The translations under genes and the position numbers were made by a program. Positions 32,833-42,569 of a stretch of DNA of 50,232 nt are shown piece after piece. Each line of letters begins with the position of its first letter. The stretch's first letter is position 1. Origin of the DNA: Bacteroidota bacterium (GTDB taxonomy: Bacteria > Bacteroidota > Bacteroidia > CAILMK01 > JACPUW01). Under the pieces are notes generated by a model that made no database searches, was not told the DNA's origin, and was given only the letters and a program-made list of their open reading frames with translations. The DNA lies in contig JACPUW010000025.1 in NCBI GenBank assembly GCA_016192035.1, positions 1 through 50,232 of the forward strand, given 5' to 3'.

Positions 32833-33620
32833 AAGTCCTCGGCTTGGGCTATCAGTTCGGCCACATCCATCACCTTTACTTGTGCTTCTTTTTCGCGGTG
32901 CTTTATGCCATCGGTAATCATGAGGGTGCAAAATGGGCACGAAGCGGCAATGATGTGGGCACCGGTACCCAGGGCCTCGTCAGCCCGCTTGTGGTGTACC
33001 TCCATATCCCCTTTTTCCGATTCCTTGAATATTTGCGCCCCGCCTGCCCCGCAGCACATGCCGCGCTGGCGGCTATTTTCCATTTCTATCAGCTCTGCAT
33101 CAAGCCGTTCGAGCAGTGCCCTGGGCGCTTGGTATTCCCCGTTGGCCCTGGCCAGATAGCACGGGTCGTGAAACGTAATCTTCTTGCCCTTAAACACCCC
33201 GCCCTCCCGCAGTTGTATCCGCCCGGTATCAATCATTTGTTGTAGAAACTGGGTGTGGTGCAGCACTTCATACACCCCTCCCAGGTCAGGGTATTCATTC
33301 TTCAGCGTGTTAAAACAGTGCGGACAGGCGGTGACTATTTTCTTTACCCCATACCCGTTGAGCGTGGCTATATTTTGCTGGGCCATCATTTGAAAAACCA
33401 TCTCGTTTCCTGCCCTACGGGCCGGGTCGCCGGTACACATTTCCTCCCCGCCCAGCACGGCATATGAAATGCCAAAATGGTGTAGGATTTTCACAAAAGC
33501 CTTGGTAATCTTCTGTGCCCTTTGGTCAAAACTGCCTGCACAGCCCACCCAAAACAACACATCGGGGGTTTGTCCGTTGGCGGCCATTTGGGCCATGGTG
33601 GGTACTTGTATGCTGCTCAT
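32829..33620 (-). CDS. (Fe-S)-binding CCG-domain protein, HdrB-like
   Basis: A 263-residue protein of the heterodisulfide-reductase B / GlpC / LutA type. It has two CCG-like domains: GEEMCTGDPARR with ACPHCFNTL in the first half, and DPCYLAR, MCCGAGGA and ASCPFCTLMI in the second. CCG domains bind noncubane Fe-S clusters or zinc. It follows the membrane Fe-S protein gene with no spacer. The pair resembles HdrC/HdrD-like respiratory modules, which pass electrons between quinones and soluble partners; the donor and acceptor are not evident. Confidence 0.9.
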   Translation of the reverse strand: MSSIQVPTMAQMAANGQTPDVLFWVGCAGSFDQRAQKITKAFVKILHHFGISYAVLGGEEMCTGDPARRAGNEMVFQMMAQQNIATLNGYGVKKIVTACPHCFNTLKNEYPDLGGVYEVLHHTQFLQQMIDTGRIQLREGGVFKGKKITFHDPCYLARANGEYQAPRALLERLDAELIEMENSRQRGMCCGAGGAQIFKESEKGDMEVHHKRADEALGTGAHIIAASCPFCTLMITDGIKHREKEAQVKVMDVAELIAQAEDL

Positions 33621-34970
33621 CTACGCGTTTTTATTTTGGTTGGCAGTGGGAATATTGTTGGCCCAGGCAAAGCGGTCGCTGGCAGGGAATGCCCAGGGCG
33701 CCATGTTGTTTTCCACGTTTGAAAACATGGAGTTCCACTCTGCCGGAGCCTGTGCCTGGTCCATTACCAGGTGTCGCCGCATTTGCAGTATGATGTCCAG
33801 CGGGTTTATGTTCACCGGGCACTCTTCCACGCAGGCATTGCAAGTGGTGCATGCCAGAAGCTCCTCCTGGCTTATATAGTTGCCCAGCAGGTGTTTGCCG
33901 TCATGGTGCCCAGGGCCGTGCCGGTCATGGGCCCTGCCAAGCACTTCTGCCCGGTCGCGCGTATCCATCATGATTTTTCTGGGCGACAGGAGTTTTCCGG
34001 TTTTATTGGCCGGGCAAACAGCGGTACACCGCCCACATTCGGTGCAGCTATAGGCATCCAGGATATTCTTCCACGACAGGTCACCCACATCTTGTGCCCC
34101 AAATCGTTCGGGTGGAGGGGCGGCATTGGCAGAAAAAGCCCCTTCAGGATCCATCATCAAGGCTACTTCGGCCTGTACTTCGGGCATGTTCTTCATCTTG
34201 CCGGCTGCCGTGTCCAGGTCACCATAAAAAGTGTTGGGGAAAGCCATCATGATGTGTAGGTGCTTGGAGTAGGTTACATAATTGAGAAAGAATAATATAC
34301 CAAGAATATGAAACCACCAAAGGCCGCGCTCTATGGCCACTAGGGTAGAATCAGAAACCCCTGAAAACAAGGGCGATACAAGGCTGCTCACCACAAAAGG
34401 GCCGGTGGGCACATAGCCCTCTTTGCCTGCCGACTGCAGCTGTAGGTCGGCGGCATTCATGAGCAGGAACGAACCCACCAAGGCTATTTCAATAACAAGG
34501 ATAAGATTGGCATCCAAGCTGGGCCATCCTTTCATTTCGCGCTTGTGGAACCGGTTTACCTTCACCACGTTTCGCCTCCATAAAAATGAAACACAGGAGA
34601 GTATGACCCCTAGGGCCAAAATCTCAAAAAAACCAATGAAGTACGCATAGGCCGGGCCCAAAAGTGGCGCCAATACACGGTGCTTGCCCAGTAAGCCATC
34701 GGCCACTATTTCAATTAGTTCAATATTAATTAAGATAAACCCCACATAGATAAGCAAGTGGAGCAGGGCGGGTACGGGCCTTTTGAACAACTTTTTTTGC
34801 CCCAGGGCAAAAAGTGCCATCTGCTTAAACCGACGCATGGGCCTATCGGTACGGGCCCCATCATCTTTGCCCAGCAGCACGTTTCGCCTTATGGCCCTCA
34901 CCCGCTTGGAAAATAGGTAAACGCCTGCCGAAAAGAACAATGCAAACAACAACTGCGATACAAGGTGCAT
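33621..34970 (-). CDS. Membrane-bound (Fe-S) protein, HdrC/DsrK-like
   Basis: A 449-residue protein. The N-terminal half has about five membrane helices, with the histidine-bearing helices typical of NarI-like cytochrome b parts (LLHLLIYVGFILIN and WWFHILGILFFLNYV). The C-terminal half (about 300-400) carries two 4Fe-4S motifs, CTECGRCTAVCP and CTTCNACVEECP. The arrangement suggests a quinone-interacting heme b domain fused to a ferredoxin-like domain that would feed the adjacent HdrB-like protein. It is the first gene of the operon. Similar pairs occur widely in Bacteroidota; the physiological reaction is unknown. Confidence 0.9.
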   Translation of the reverse strand: MHLVSQLLFALFFSAGVYLFSKRVRAIRRNVLLGKDDGARTDRPMRRFKQMALFALGQKKLFKRPVPALLHLLIYVGFILINIELIEIVADGLLGKHRVLAPLLGPAYAYFIGFFEILALGVILSCVSFLWRRNVVKVNRFHKREMKGWPSLDANLILVIEIALVGSFLLMNAADLQLQSAGKEGYVPTGPFVVSSLVSPLFSGVSDSTLVAIERGLWWFHILGILFFLNYVTYSKHLHIMMAFPNTFYGDLDTAAGKMKNMPEVQAEVALMMDPEGAFSANAAPPPERFGAQDVGDLSWKNILDAYSCTECGRCTAVCPANKTGKLLSPRKIMMDTRDRAEVLGRAHDRHGPGHHDGKHLLGNYISQEELLACTTCNACVEECPVNINPLDIILQMRRHLVMDQAQAPAEWNSMFSNVENNMAPWAFPASDRFAWANNIPTANQNKNA

Positions 34971-35091
34971 AATGGCTCAATTAGGAAATGACAAAAATGG
35001 ACAATTGACCGTACAAGGGCAGGGAAATCTTTGCCCAGGCGCATTTTTTTTGGCCACCCCGAAAAAAAATACCCGTACCACAAAAGCCCAA

Positions 35092-35099
35092 TATATTTG
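35092..35099 (+). promoter_or_regulatory. -7 element of the tRNA-Phe gene
   Basis: TATATTTG matches the Bacteroidota -7 consensus TAnnTTTG exactly and ends 21 nt before the mature tRNA 5' end. No good -33 box is visible at the usual spacing. Confidence 0.4.
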
Positions 35100-35120
35100 C
35101 AGCCCCTAAAGCGAAAGCGC

Positions 35121-35196
35121 GGCGATGTAGCTCAGATGGTAGAGCGGAGGACTGAAAATCCTTGTGTCGGCGGTTCGATTCCGTCCATCGCCACCA
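35121..35196 (+). tRNA. tRNA-Phe (anticodon GAA), CCA encoded
   Basis: A complete cloverleaf. Acceptor GGCGATG pairs with CATCGCC, the D-stem is GCTC/GAGC, the anticodon stem GAGGA/TCCTT carries the loop CTGAAAA with anticodon GAA, and the T-arm is GGCGG-TTCGATT-CCGTC. The discriminator is A and the CCA end is encoded. It reads toward the MDR reductase gene and is not interrupted by an insertion. Confidence 0.97.
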
Positions 35197-35391
35197 AAGG
35201 CCACTGAAAATACCGGGAACCAAGCAAAGACGTGTATTTGCCGGATTGAGTTTGGATCTCCCATCACCCGTTCGCCCGCCCGCCCTGCCATTCAAACGGC
35301 TATTTTGGCAGTGGTGTAATAGGTGTTTTTTCAAACAGTTTGGTGCCCAATAGCCTGTCATATAGGGCTATTTTTGTGGTGAACCTTCACC

Positions 35392-36357
35392 ATGAAAGCA
35401 GCACTCCGCCTAGACTATGGCAGCCCTGATACGGTACATGTGGCCACGTATGCCCGCCCCAAACCAGGCCCCAAACAGGTATTGGTACGGGTAATGGCCA
35501 GCACCGTAAACCGCACCGATATGGGGGTGCTAAGCGGTAAGCCGCTAATTTTTAGGCTTTTTACTGGATTGCCAAGGCCCCGAAACCCGGTGTTGGGCAC
35601 CGATTTTGCCGGGCAGGTGCTAGAGGTAGGCCGTGAGGTACAGGAGTATGGCCCGGGTGATAGGGTATGGGGGTTTTATGATGCCGGCCTGGGCAGCCAT
35701 GCCGAGTACCTGTGCCTGGATGTACGCAGGCCCATGGCACTCATACCCAGTGGTATAAGCTATGAACATGCCGCCGCAAGCGCCGAAGGCGCGCATTACG
35801 CCTATAATTTTATTAAACGGGCCCGGGTGGGCCCAGGTGCCAGGGTGATGGTGCATGGGGGAACGGGTGCCATAGGCTCTGCGGCCATTCAACTGCTGGT
35901 GCACTATGGAGCTACGGTGGTGGCCACTGCCAGGGCAGCCCATATGGGCATGGTGAAGACTCTGGGTGCAAGCCAAGTGATAGACTATGAAAAAGAAGAC
36001 TTTACACAGATAGATACCACCTTTGAGATGGTGTTTGATGCGGTGGGAAAGAGCCGGTATGCGCACTGCAAAAAGCTGCTCGGCCCAGGGGGCAAGTACT
36101 TGTCGTCAGAGCTTGGGCCACACGGCGAAAACCTCTTTTTGCCCATGGCCACCTGCCTGGCAAGAAAACCCAGGGCAGTGTTTCCTTTTCCCAGTGATAT
36201 ACCGGCAAGCCTACACCTGATGTCGGAACTGCTGGCCTCAGGGAAATTTAATCCCCTGGTGGACAAAGTATATTCACTTGACCAGGCACAAGAAGCCTAC
36301 CTGTATGTAGCCACCGGACAAAAGGTGGGCAACGTGGTGCTGCGCATGTCCACATAA
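35392..36357 (+). CDS. Zinc-independent MDR family NAD(P)-dependent reductase
   Basis: A 321-residue medium-chain dehydrogenase/reductase of the quinone oxidoreductase type. The GroES-like domain has VNRTDMGVLSG and VLGTDFAGQVLEVG, the Rossmann domain has the dinucleotide loop VMVHGGTGAIGSAAIQLL and ASQVIDYEKEDF. The Cys and His residues of zinc alcohol dehydrogenases are missing, so it should reduce quinones or enals with NAD(P)H without zinc. The start matches the family (MKAALRLDYGSPDTV). It stands alone on the plus strand after tRNA-Phe. Confidence 0.9.
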   Translation: MKAALRLDYGSPDTVHVATYARPKPGPKQVLVRVMASTVNRTDMGVLSGKPLIFRLFTGLPRPRNPVLGTDFAGQVLEVGREVQEYGPGDRVWGFYDAGLGSHAEYLCLDVRRPMALIPSGISYEHAAASAEGAHYAYNFIKRARVGPGARVMVHGGTGAIGSAAIQLLVHYGATVVATARAAHMGMVKTLGASQVIDYEKEDFTQIDTTFEMVFDAVGKSRYAHCKKLLGPGGKYLSSELGPHGENLFLPMATCLARKPRAVFPFPSDIPASLHLMSELLASGKFNPLVDKVYSLDQAQEAYLYVATGQKVGNVVLRMST

Positions 36358-36433
36358 TGGCAGCCCAGTGGTACCCATGCTGAATGCAAATAGAAAGACC
36401 ATACCCAGTAAAAATACCTTAAACAAACACATA

Positions 36434-36733
36434 ATGAACTCATTACTACCCAAAAACAAACACAAGGCCTGGGGTTTTGCCGCCCTAGCCCTGCTCGCTA
36501 CCTCCTGCATAAACAATGGCCTGGCCGATGGCTGCCTTACCGGGGAGACCTATGGTTTCTGGTGGGGATTGTGGCATGGCATCATAGCGCCCATTGATAT
36601 GGTGGTGATGCTTTTTAGGGACGATATCACCGTATATGCACCCAACAACAACGGGGCTTGGTATGCCTTTGGGTTCCTGTGCGGCTCGGGCGGATGGGGT
36701 TTCATGGCCTCAAAGGGCAAGCGCAAACATTGA
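36434..36733 (+). CDS. Small lipoprotein with FWWGLWHG motif
   Basis: A 99-residue protein. A hydrophobic N-terminus ends in the lipobox-like ALLATSC (Cys25). The mature part holds GFWWGLWHGIIAPIDMVVML, DDITVYAPNNNGAWYAFGF and GSGGWGF, a short family I have seen broadly in bacteria without an assigned function. The start at the ATG of MNSLLPKNKHKAWG is preferred over the upstream ATG because it gives a normal signal sequence. It is probably anchored in the envelope. Confidence 0.7.
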   Translation: MNSLLPKNKHKAWGFAALALLATSCINNGLADGCLTGETYGFWWGLWHGIIAPIDMVVMLFRDDITVYAPNNNGAWYAFGFLCGSGGWGFMASKGKRKH

Positions 36734-36802
36734 TTGCGGGTTTTTCCCCATGCCCTGGGTTTAACCTGTGCAGGTAGGGCAGTGTTGCCAGGCGTATAAT
36801 TG

Positions 36803-37786
36803 ATGCCCGTAACCTATTACTACATGACTCAAGACAGCCACCTGCCCCAGCGCATAGGGGTATTTTATGATGGGAACTACTTTCTGCACGTGAGCAACTA
36901 CTACGCCTATTTCCACCCGCGCAAGTCAAGGCTGAGCATATGGGGCCTGCACCAGTTTGTGCGCCGGGAGGTAGCCAAGCGCATGAACAGCACCCTGAAC
37001 CTGTGCCAAATAGTTGACGCCCACTATTTCAGGGGCCGTTTGAGCGCGTCGGAGGCCGCCAACCAGGGCAATGCCTTGTACTATGACCGGGTGTTTGACG
37101 ACATTCTTAGCTCACAGGGGGTGACCACCCACTACCTGCCGGTAAAAACTAACCAAGCTGGGCAGCGGCACGAAAAAGGCATAGATGTGTGGCTTGCCTT
37201 AGAAGCCTTTGAATTGGCGTTTTACAAAAAGTTTGACGTACTGGTGCTTATAGCTGCCGATGGCGACTATGTGCCCCTGGTGAGGAAACTCAACACCCTG
37301 GGTACCCGGGTGATGGTGATGCAGTGGGATTTTGAATACACCAACGATAACGGCAAGCTGATGACCACGCGCACCTCCCAGGATTTGCTCGATGAGTCGG
37401 CCTATCCGCTGGCCATGCATGAGGTGATAGGGAAAACAGCCAACGGCGGCCCATCTGCCATAGAGTCGCTGTTTGTGGTGCGGCATGGGGCCAAGGTATT
37501 TACCAAGCTGGCACTGGGCCAGCGGCAGCGCGAACAGAAGGAACTGGTGGAGCAAATTGGTGAATCACAGGAAAATGGCACCTGGAAGGTGAGCACCATC
37601 AAGGCGCTCAAAGAAGGATTCGGTTTTATAGTGGGCAAACCCAAGGACGTGTTTTTTTTCCACGCCAACCTGGTGGACTATGATTTTAATGACCTGGAGG
37701 TGGGCGACACGGTAGAATTTCTGGAAGAAACCCTGGATGACGGTAGGCTAATAGCCCGTGAAATCACGGTGATAGAGGGCGAGTGA
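36803..37786 (+). CDS. NYN domain (LabA-like RNase) fused to a cold-shock domain
   Basis: A 327-residue fusion. The N-terminal NYN/PIN-like domain (about residues 17-200) has the acidic catalytic positions in GVFYDGNYF (Asp23), EKGIDVWLALEAF (Asp128) and IAADGDYVPLVRKL (Asp153, Asp155), the pattern of a Mg-dependent RNase. The C-terminal cold-shock domain (about 263-326) has GFGFIVG and VFFFHAN, matching RNP1 and RNP2, so it should bind single-stranded RNA. An RNA-targeted nuclease is the natural reading. An ATG 21 nt downstream (MTQDSHLPQ) is a possible start. A terminator follows. Confidence 0.9.
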   Translation: MPVTYYYMTQDSHLPQRIGVFYDGNYFLHVSNYYAYFHPRKSRLSIWGLHQFVRREVAKRMNSTLNLCQIVDAHYFRGRLSASEAANQGNALYYDRVFDDILSSQGVTTHYLPVKTNQAGQRHEKGIDVWLALEAFELAFYKKFDVLVLIAADGDYVPLVRKLNTLGTRVMVMQWDFEYTNDNGKLMTTRTSQDLLDESAYPLAMHEVIGKTANGGPSAIESLFVVRHGAKVFTKLALGQRQREQKELVEQIGESQENGTWKVSTIKALKEGFGFIVGKPKDVFFFHANLVDYDFNDLEVGDTVEFLEETLDDGRLIAREITVIEGE

Positions 37787-37812
37787 GCTGGCCTGCCCAA
37801 AAACCGCCCCAT

Positions 37813-37841
37813 AAAAAAAGCGCCCCGAAGGCGCTTTTTTT
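37813..37841. terminator. Bidirectional terminator between the NYN gene and nrdJ
   Basis: AAAAAAAGCGCC and GGCGCTTTTTTT form a near-perfect stem with a CCGA loop. The A and T runs serve both strands, ending the NYN gene (27 nt before) and nrdJ (27 nt away on the minus strand). Confidence 0.95.
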
Positions 37842-37868
37842 GTTTGTCAAAGTAAAATGGGGCTATTA

Positions 37869-40800
37869 CTAGCTGCAGCCCAAGCTATTGCCGCAGTTTA
37901 GGCACTTGTAGCAGGTGCCGTTTCGAATGGTGATGTGTCCGCACACATCGCAGCTTGGGGCATCGCCCATCATTTCGCTTAGGGAGTTGTCAATGCTGCT
38001 GAGAGGTGCGCCCACCTGCACCGATGTTTGCCTAACGGCAGTGGTAAGTGGTGCTTTAGGATTTTGGGTGGCCTGTGGGCCCTGGTAATCTTCTTGGTTT
38101 GGCTCTTCTACTATCATGGTGCCGTTGGCATTTTCGGGCTCCACCTCTTCAAAGGGTATCTGCTGCGGCTTTATCTGCACCAGGTCTTCGCGGCCCAGGT
38201 ACTCAAAACCCAGCAACCTGAAAATAAAGTCGATAATGGAAGTGGCACTCTTTATGTTGTCGTGTCCTTCTACCATTCCCGATGGTTCAAACCGGGTGAA
38301 GGTGAATTTATTGACATACTCTTCGAGTGGCACGCCATACTGCATGCCTATGGAAACGGCTATGGCGAAGCAGTTCATGAGCGAACGGAAAGAAGCACCT
38401 TCCTTGTGAATGTCTATGAACACTTCGCCCAATGTGCCATCGTTGTACTCCCCGGTCCTAATGAACAGGGTTTGACCACCAACACGGGCTTTTTGGGTAA
38501 ACCCGCGCCGTTTGTTCGGCAGTTTCTTTCGCTCCACAATGCGTGACAACTGGCGTTTGAACTTGGTGTCGGTGGACTTGTTCATGATTCGAATGGCGGC
38601 ATCGAGCACTTCTTGGGGGGTGAGCTCTTCTATTTTTTTGTCGGCCTTGTTGCCCAGGACCTCCCCTATCAGGTCGGCTTCCTTTTCGTCCTTGGTATCG
38701 CTCTTGTTGCTCAGCGGCTGTGAGAGTTTGCTGCCGTCGCGGTACAGGGCGTTGGCTTTGAGCCCCAATTCCCAACTCATTTGATAACAATGCTTTATCT
38801 CATCTACTGATGCCTCGTGTGGCAGGTTGATGGTTTTGGATATGGCCCCGGAAATAAAGGGTTGAGATGCCGACATCATTTTGATATGCCCTGATGGGGC
38901 AATGAAACGGGTACCCTTCTGACCACAACGGTTGGCACAGTCAAAAACCGGGTAGTGTTCCGGTTTCAAGTAGGGAGCGCCTTCTATGGTCATGGTTCCG
39001 CACACGTATTCATTTGCTTCGGCAATTTCCTCTTTGGTAAATGCCAGTCGCCTGAGCAGGTTGAAATTGGAATCGTTATACTCCTCTGATTTGAAACCCA
39101 TGCGTTGCAGGGCTTTCTCACCCAGGGTCCAAATGTTGAACACAAATGAAATGTCGAAAGCGCCGGGTAGTTGTGCCTCAACTTTTTCCAAATCACTTTC
39201 AGAAAAACCTTTTGCACGCAAGACATGGTGGTTGATATGGGGCGCACCATCAAGGGTAGCCTTCCCCTTGGCATAATCTACTATGGCTTGGGTTTCCTCA
39301 TCACTGTATCCCAGTGTTTTGAGTGCCTTTGGCACCGATTGGTTCACTATTTTGAAATAGCCTCCTCCTGATAGTTTCTTGAATTTGACCAGGGCAAAAT
39401 CAGGTTCAATACCGGTGGTGTCACAGTCCATAACCAAGCCAATGGTGCCGGTGGGGGCAATAACGGTGGTCTGTGCGTTTCGGTAGCCGAACTTTTCGCC
39501 TAGTCGCAGGGCATCGTCCCAGGCATTGCAGGCTGCGGTAAGGAGGTAGTCGGGGCAGTCTTCGGGTTTAATTCCCTGGGGGATCACCTCCAGTTGTTCA
39601 TAGGTGTCTTTTGATGCGTTGTAGGCGGCAAATCGGTGGTTTCTGATGACCCGGAGCATGTGGGCCTTATTGGCTTCATAGCCCTTGAATGGCCCCAAGT
39701 GGGCGGCCATTTGGGCTGATGTGGCGTAGGAAGTACCTGTGAGTATGGCGCTTACGGCTCCGCATATGGCGCGGGCCTTTGCGCTGTCATAGGGTATGCC
39801 AGAGGTCATGAGCACGGTGCCCATATTGGCAAAACCAAGGCCCAGTGTGCGGTATTCATAGGATAGCTGGGCCACTTCCTTGGAAGGGAATTGGGCCATG
39901 AGGACCGAAATTTCAAGTACGGTGGTCCATAGTTTTATGGCGTGCCTGAGCCCCTCCACGTCAAACACCAACTTTTCTTGGTCAAAGAATTTGATGAGGT
40001 TGATAGAGGCCAGGTTACAGGCGGTGTTGTCCAGGAACATGTATTCCGAACAGGGGTTTGATGCATTGATCCGGCCTGATTCGGGGCAGGTATGCCATTG
40101 GTTGATGGTGGTATCAAACTGCACCCCTGGGTCGGCGCAAGCCCAAGCGGCAAAGGCTATTTGGTCCCAAATTTTGGCAGCGGGCACCTTGGCCATGGTC
40201 TTGCCGGTGGTGCGGGCCTTGAGTTCCCAGTCGGTGCCCTTTTCCAGTGCCTGGAAGAACGTGTTGGGTATCCGCACAGAGTTGTTGGAGTTTTGGCCTG
40301 ACACGGTTCTGTATGCATCACCTTCATAGTCAGACGAGTAGCCAGCCGCAATGAGTGCAGCCACTTTTTTCTCTTCTTCCACCTTCCAATTTATAAAGTC
40401 CAAGATTTCAGGGTGGTCCAGGTCTATGCACACCATTTTGGCCGCACGGCGGGTAGTGCCACCCGATTTGATGGCCCCAGCGGCGCGGTCGCCAATCTTG
40501 AGGAAGGACATGAGGCCCGAAGAGGAGCCGCCGCCCGAAAGGTTTTCATTGGACGAGCGGATATTGGAAAAATTGGTGCCCACGCCCGAACCGTATTTGA
40601 AAATCCTGGCCTCGCGCACCCAAAGGTCCATGATGCCTCCTTCGCCCACCAGGTCGTCTTCTACCGACAAGATAAAACAGGCATGTGGCTGTGGCCGCTC
40701 ATAGGCCGAGGTGGATTTTTGGACTTTTTCGGTTTCGGGATCCACATAGTAGTGGCCCTGTGGCTTACCCTTGATGCCGTATGAGCTGTACAGGCCTGTA

Positions 40801-41228
40801 TTGAACCACTGTGGCGAGTTGGGTGCGGCGTACTGGCCGGTAATCATGTAGGCCATTTCATCATAAAACACCTGTGCGTCATGGTCGGTGGCGAAGTAGT
40901 TGTGGCGCTTGCCCCAATCCATCCAGCAGTGGGCCATGCGGTGTGCGGTCTGTTTGATGGATGTTTCGCGAGAGGTGGTACCATCGGCCTGTGGCACACC
41001 GGTTTTTCTAAAATATTTCTGTGCCAGTATGTCGGTGGCCACTTGGCTCCACGACTTGGGCACTTCTACATTGTTCATTTCAAACACCACGTCGCCTCCG
41101 GGGTTTCTTATTATGGAGGTGCGCAGCTCATACTCAAACAGGTGGAAGGGGCTCTTGCCTTCTTTGGTGAAATACCGCTGAAACTGGAGGCCACCCTGCC
41201 TGGGCGAGGGGGTAGTTTTCTTTACCAT
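37869..41228 (-). CDS. nrdJ: Adenosylcobalamin-dependent ribonucleoside-diphosphate reductase (class II)
   Basis: A 1119-residue class II ribonucleotide reductase, making deoxyribonucleotides with coenzyme B12 and no oxygen requirement. Visible are the redox Cys in PHACFIL (Cys184), the active-site motif NPCSE (Asn391, Cys393, Glu395), its partner Cys404 in [21 protein letters not shown] (about 213-221) and the loop [20 protein letters not shown]. The C-terminus ends in a zinc-ribbon-like CDVCGH...CYKCLNCG followed by GCS, typical of long NrdJ proteins. It stands alone. I looked for a cobalamin riboswitch in the 198-bp upstream gap and found none that convinces me. Confidence 0.97.
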   Translation of the reverse strand: MVKKTTPSPRQGGLQFQRYFTKEGKSPFHLFEYELRTSIIRNPGGDVVFEMNNVEVPKSWSQVATDILAQKYFRKTGVPQADGTTSRETSIKQTAHRMAHCWMDWGKRHNYFATDHDAQVFYDEMAYMITGQYAAPNSPQWFNTGLYSSYGIKGKPQGHYYVDPETEKVQKSTSAYERPQPHACFILSVEDDLVGEGGIMDLWVREARIFKYGSGVGTNFSNIRSSNENLSGGGSSSGLMSFLKIGDRAAGAIKSGGTTRRAAKMVCIDLDHPEILDFINWKVEEEKKVAALIAAGYSSDYEGDAYRTVSGQNSNNSVRIPNTFFQALEKGTDWELKARTTGKTMAKVPAAKIWDQIAFAAWACADPGVQFDTTINQWHTCPESGRINASNPCSEYMFLDNTACNLASINLIKFFDQEKLVFDVEGLRHAIKLWTTVLEISVLMAQFPSKEVAQLSYEYRTLGLGFANMGTVLMTSGIPYDSAKARAICGAVSAILTGTSYATSAQMAAHLGPFKGYEANKAHMLRVIRNHRFAAYNASKDTYEQLEVIPQGIKPEDCPDYLLTAACNAWDDALRLGEKFGYRNAQTTVIAPTGTIGLVMDCDTTGIEPDFALVKFKKLSGGGYFKIVNQSVPKALKTLGYSDEETQAIVDYAKGKATLDGAPHINHHVLRAKGFSESDLEKVEAQLPGAFDISFVFNIWTLGEKALQRMGFKSEEYNDSNFNLLRRLAFTKEEIAEANEYVCGTMTIEGAPYLKPEHYPVFDCANRCGQKGTRFIAPSGHIKMMSASQPFISGAISKTINLPHEASVDEIKHCYQMSWELGLKANALYRDGSKLSQPLSNKSDTKDEKEADLIGEVLGNKADKKIEELTPQEVLDAAIRIMNKSTDTKFKRQLSRIVERKKLPNKRRGFTQKARVGGQTLFIRTGEYNDGTLGEVFIDIHKEGASFRSLMNCFAIAVSIGMQYGVPLEEYVNKFTFTRFEPSGMVEGHDNIKSATSIIDFIFRLLGFEYLGREDLVQIKPQQIPFEEVEPENANGTMIVEEPNQEDYQGPQATQNPKAPLTTAVRQTSVQVGAPLSSIDNSLSEMMGDAPSCDVCGHITIRNGTCYKCLNCGNSLGCS

Positions 41229-41426
41229 ACAGATGCTTTAATTTGCCTGAATAAAAGGAATGACTGAAAAGTGGCCTTCGAAAGTATCAGAACGCAGCGC
41301 AGGCAGGTGGCTTACTTACCCACCCCATGGGAGTGGTTTGTGGAAAATGAATGCAAAAAAGGCCCACACGGCACAGGATGGGCAGTGGGGATATTGAAAA
41401 ATTTTAACTCGCTATAATCCAAATCA

Positions 41427-42134
41427 TTGAAACATAATACACTGATTACCAAGCTAAAAACTGCCAAGGAGGGAGGGCAGAAACTCTACGCCATACTGGT
41501 GGACCCCGACAAGCTTTCGGTTGATGCCACCATAGAAAAAGGAAGGATGGCCCGTGGCGAAGGAGCCGACCTGGTGCTGATAGGGGGCAGCTTGGTGCTG
41601 GGGCATGACATAGACCGCCAAGTGGATGGGCTCAGGGATGGTTTTGGGGGCGCGGTGTACCTGTTTCCCGGTAGCCCGGTGCAATACTCTGCCGCCGCCG
41701 ATGGCCTTTTGTTCCTGTCATTAATATCGGGGCGCAATGCTGACCTACTCATAGGCAGGCACATAGAGATAGCACCCAGGCTTATGCGCAGCCCACAAGA
41801 GGTGGTGGCCACGGGCTATATGCTCATGGGCACGGGTAGCCCCACATCGGTGCAGTACATGTCACACACGCAACCCATACCTGCGCACAAGGGCGACATA
41901 GCCCTGGCCACTGCGCAGGCGGCCCAACTGCTGGGTATGGGCTGTATCTATATGGATGCGGGCAGCGGGGCCGATGCCTCCATACCTGTGGCCACGGTGG
42001 GCCAAGTGGCCACCGGCATAGACATACCGCTTATAGTGGGCGGGGGGGTGCGCACGGCCGCCCAGCGCGAGGCACTCTGGCAGGCAGGGGCTGACATGGT
42101 GGTGATGGGAACCGTGTTTGAGCGGGCGGGCTAG
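41427..42134 (+). CDS. Geranylgeranylglyceryl/heptaprenylglyceryl phosphate synthase family protein
   Basis: A 235-residue TIM-barrel prenyltransferase of the PcrB/GGGPS family, which joins a polyprenyl diphosphate to sn-glycerol-1-phosphate. Conserved parts are LYAILVDPDKL at the start, DLVLIGGSLV, VYLFPGSPVQYS, YMLMGTGSPTSVQYM with the Bacteroidota-type variation, IYMDAGSGA and PLIVGGGVRT with GADMVVMGTVFE. The long Bacteroidota form is related to the archaeal enzymes (group II), so a C20 substrate is plausible. The start must be a TTG (41427): the frame is closed by a stop 12 nt upstream and no ATG precedes the conserved region. No G1P dehydrogenase gene is in the window. Confidence 0.93.
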   Translation: MKHNTLITKLKTAKEGGQKLYAILVDPDKLSVDATIEKGRMARGEGADLVLIGGSLVLGHDIDRQVDGLRDGFGGAVYLFPGSPVQYSAAADGLLFLSLISGRNADLLIGRHIEIAPRLMRSPQEVVATGYMLMGTGSPTSVQYMSHTQPIPAHKGDIALATAQAAQLLGMGCIYMDAGSGADASIPVATVGQVATGIDIPLIVGGGVRTAAQREALWQAGADMVVMGTVFERAG

Positions 42135-42569
42135 GGAGCTTGTAGGCGGTGGCGGCCCAGGTGCCCGGCTGGGGATAATAACCTACAAATGAGATAGATT
42201 GAACTCACAGATTACCTGTTCAGCATTGGCAGGACAGGGTGGTCTTGTAAGCCTGTGCGCTTTTATTGATCTGGTAGGTATGATGGGTCTATCCTCAGGC
42301 ATTGCCTTATGGTGTGGCCGGTCATTATGGTTTAGACCTTGGGCCCTCGGCCCGGCCAAGTAAGGTATTACAGGCAAAAACTTTCAATTCACTACCCAAC
42401 CGCCAATGAGCTAATGGCCCGTTGCCGGTTGGGTGTTCTTTTTCGTCCGTTGGTTTGTCTGTCGTTTCTTTTAAGCGTTGGGAAAGACAGATTCTTTGAC
42501 AAGATTTGGATGGTGCGGTAGGCTTGAGCGGCTTGGCAATGTGTGTGGCTGTGTGGCGTTGTCATTTGT
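42135..42569. other. 435-bp boundary region without genes
   Basis: No convincing gene. The first half has the base composition of the core genome and includes a GC-rich imperfect hairpin around CTTGGGCCCTCGGCCCGGCC (42344 on). Past about 42380 the sequence becomes AT-richer and T-rich, matching the restriction-modification island. This marks the edge of the acquired region. I see no integrase, tRNA fragment or direct repeat. Confidence 0.5.
42394..42442 (+). terminator. Long-loop hairpin, possible terminator at the island edge
   Basis: ACCCAACCG and CGGTTGGGT form a perfect 9-bp stem around a 23-nt loop, followed by GTTCTTTTT. It could end plus-strand transcripts from the GGGP synthase gene 260 nt away, or be a structured recombination site. 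The long loop is unusual for a terminator. Confidence 0.4.

Noticed and set aside
35121-35196. tRNA-Phe as the attachment site of an integrated element
   Set aside because: No integrase, no duplicate of the tRNA 3' end nearby, and the flanking genes are core-like.
41229-41426. Cobalamin riboswitch ahead of the B12-dependent nrdJ
   Set aside because: A GCCACTT on the minus strand recalls the B12 box, but the other conserved parts and pairing are not visible. A covariance-model search would be needed.
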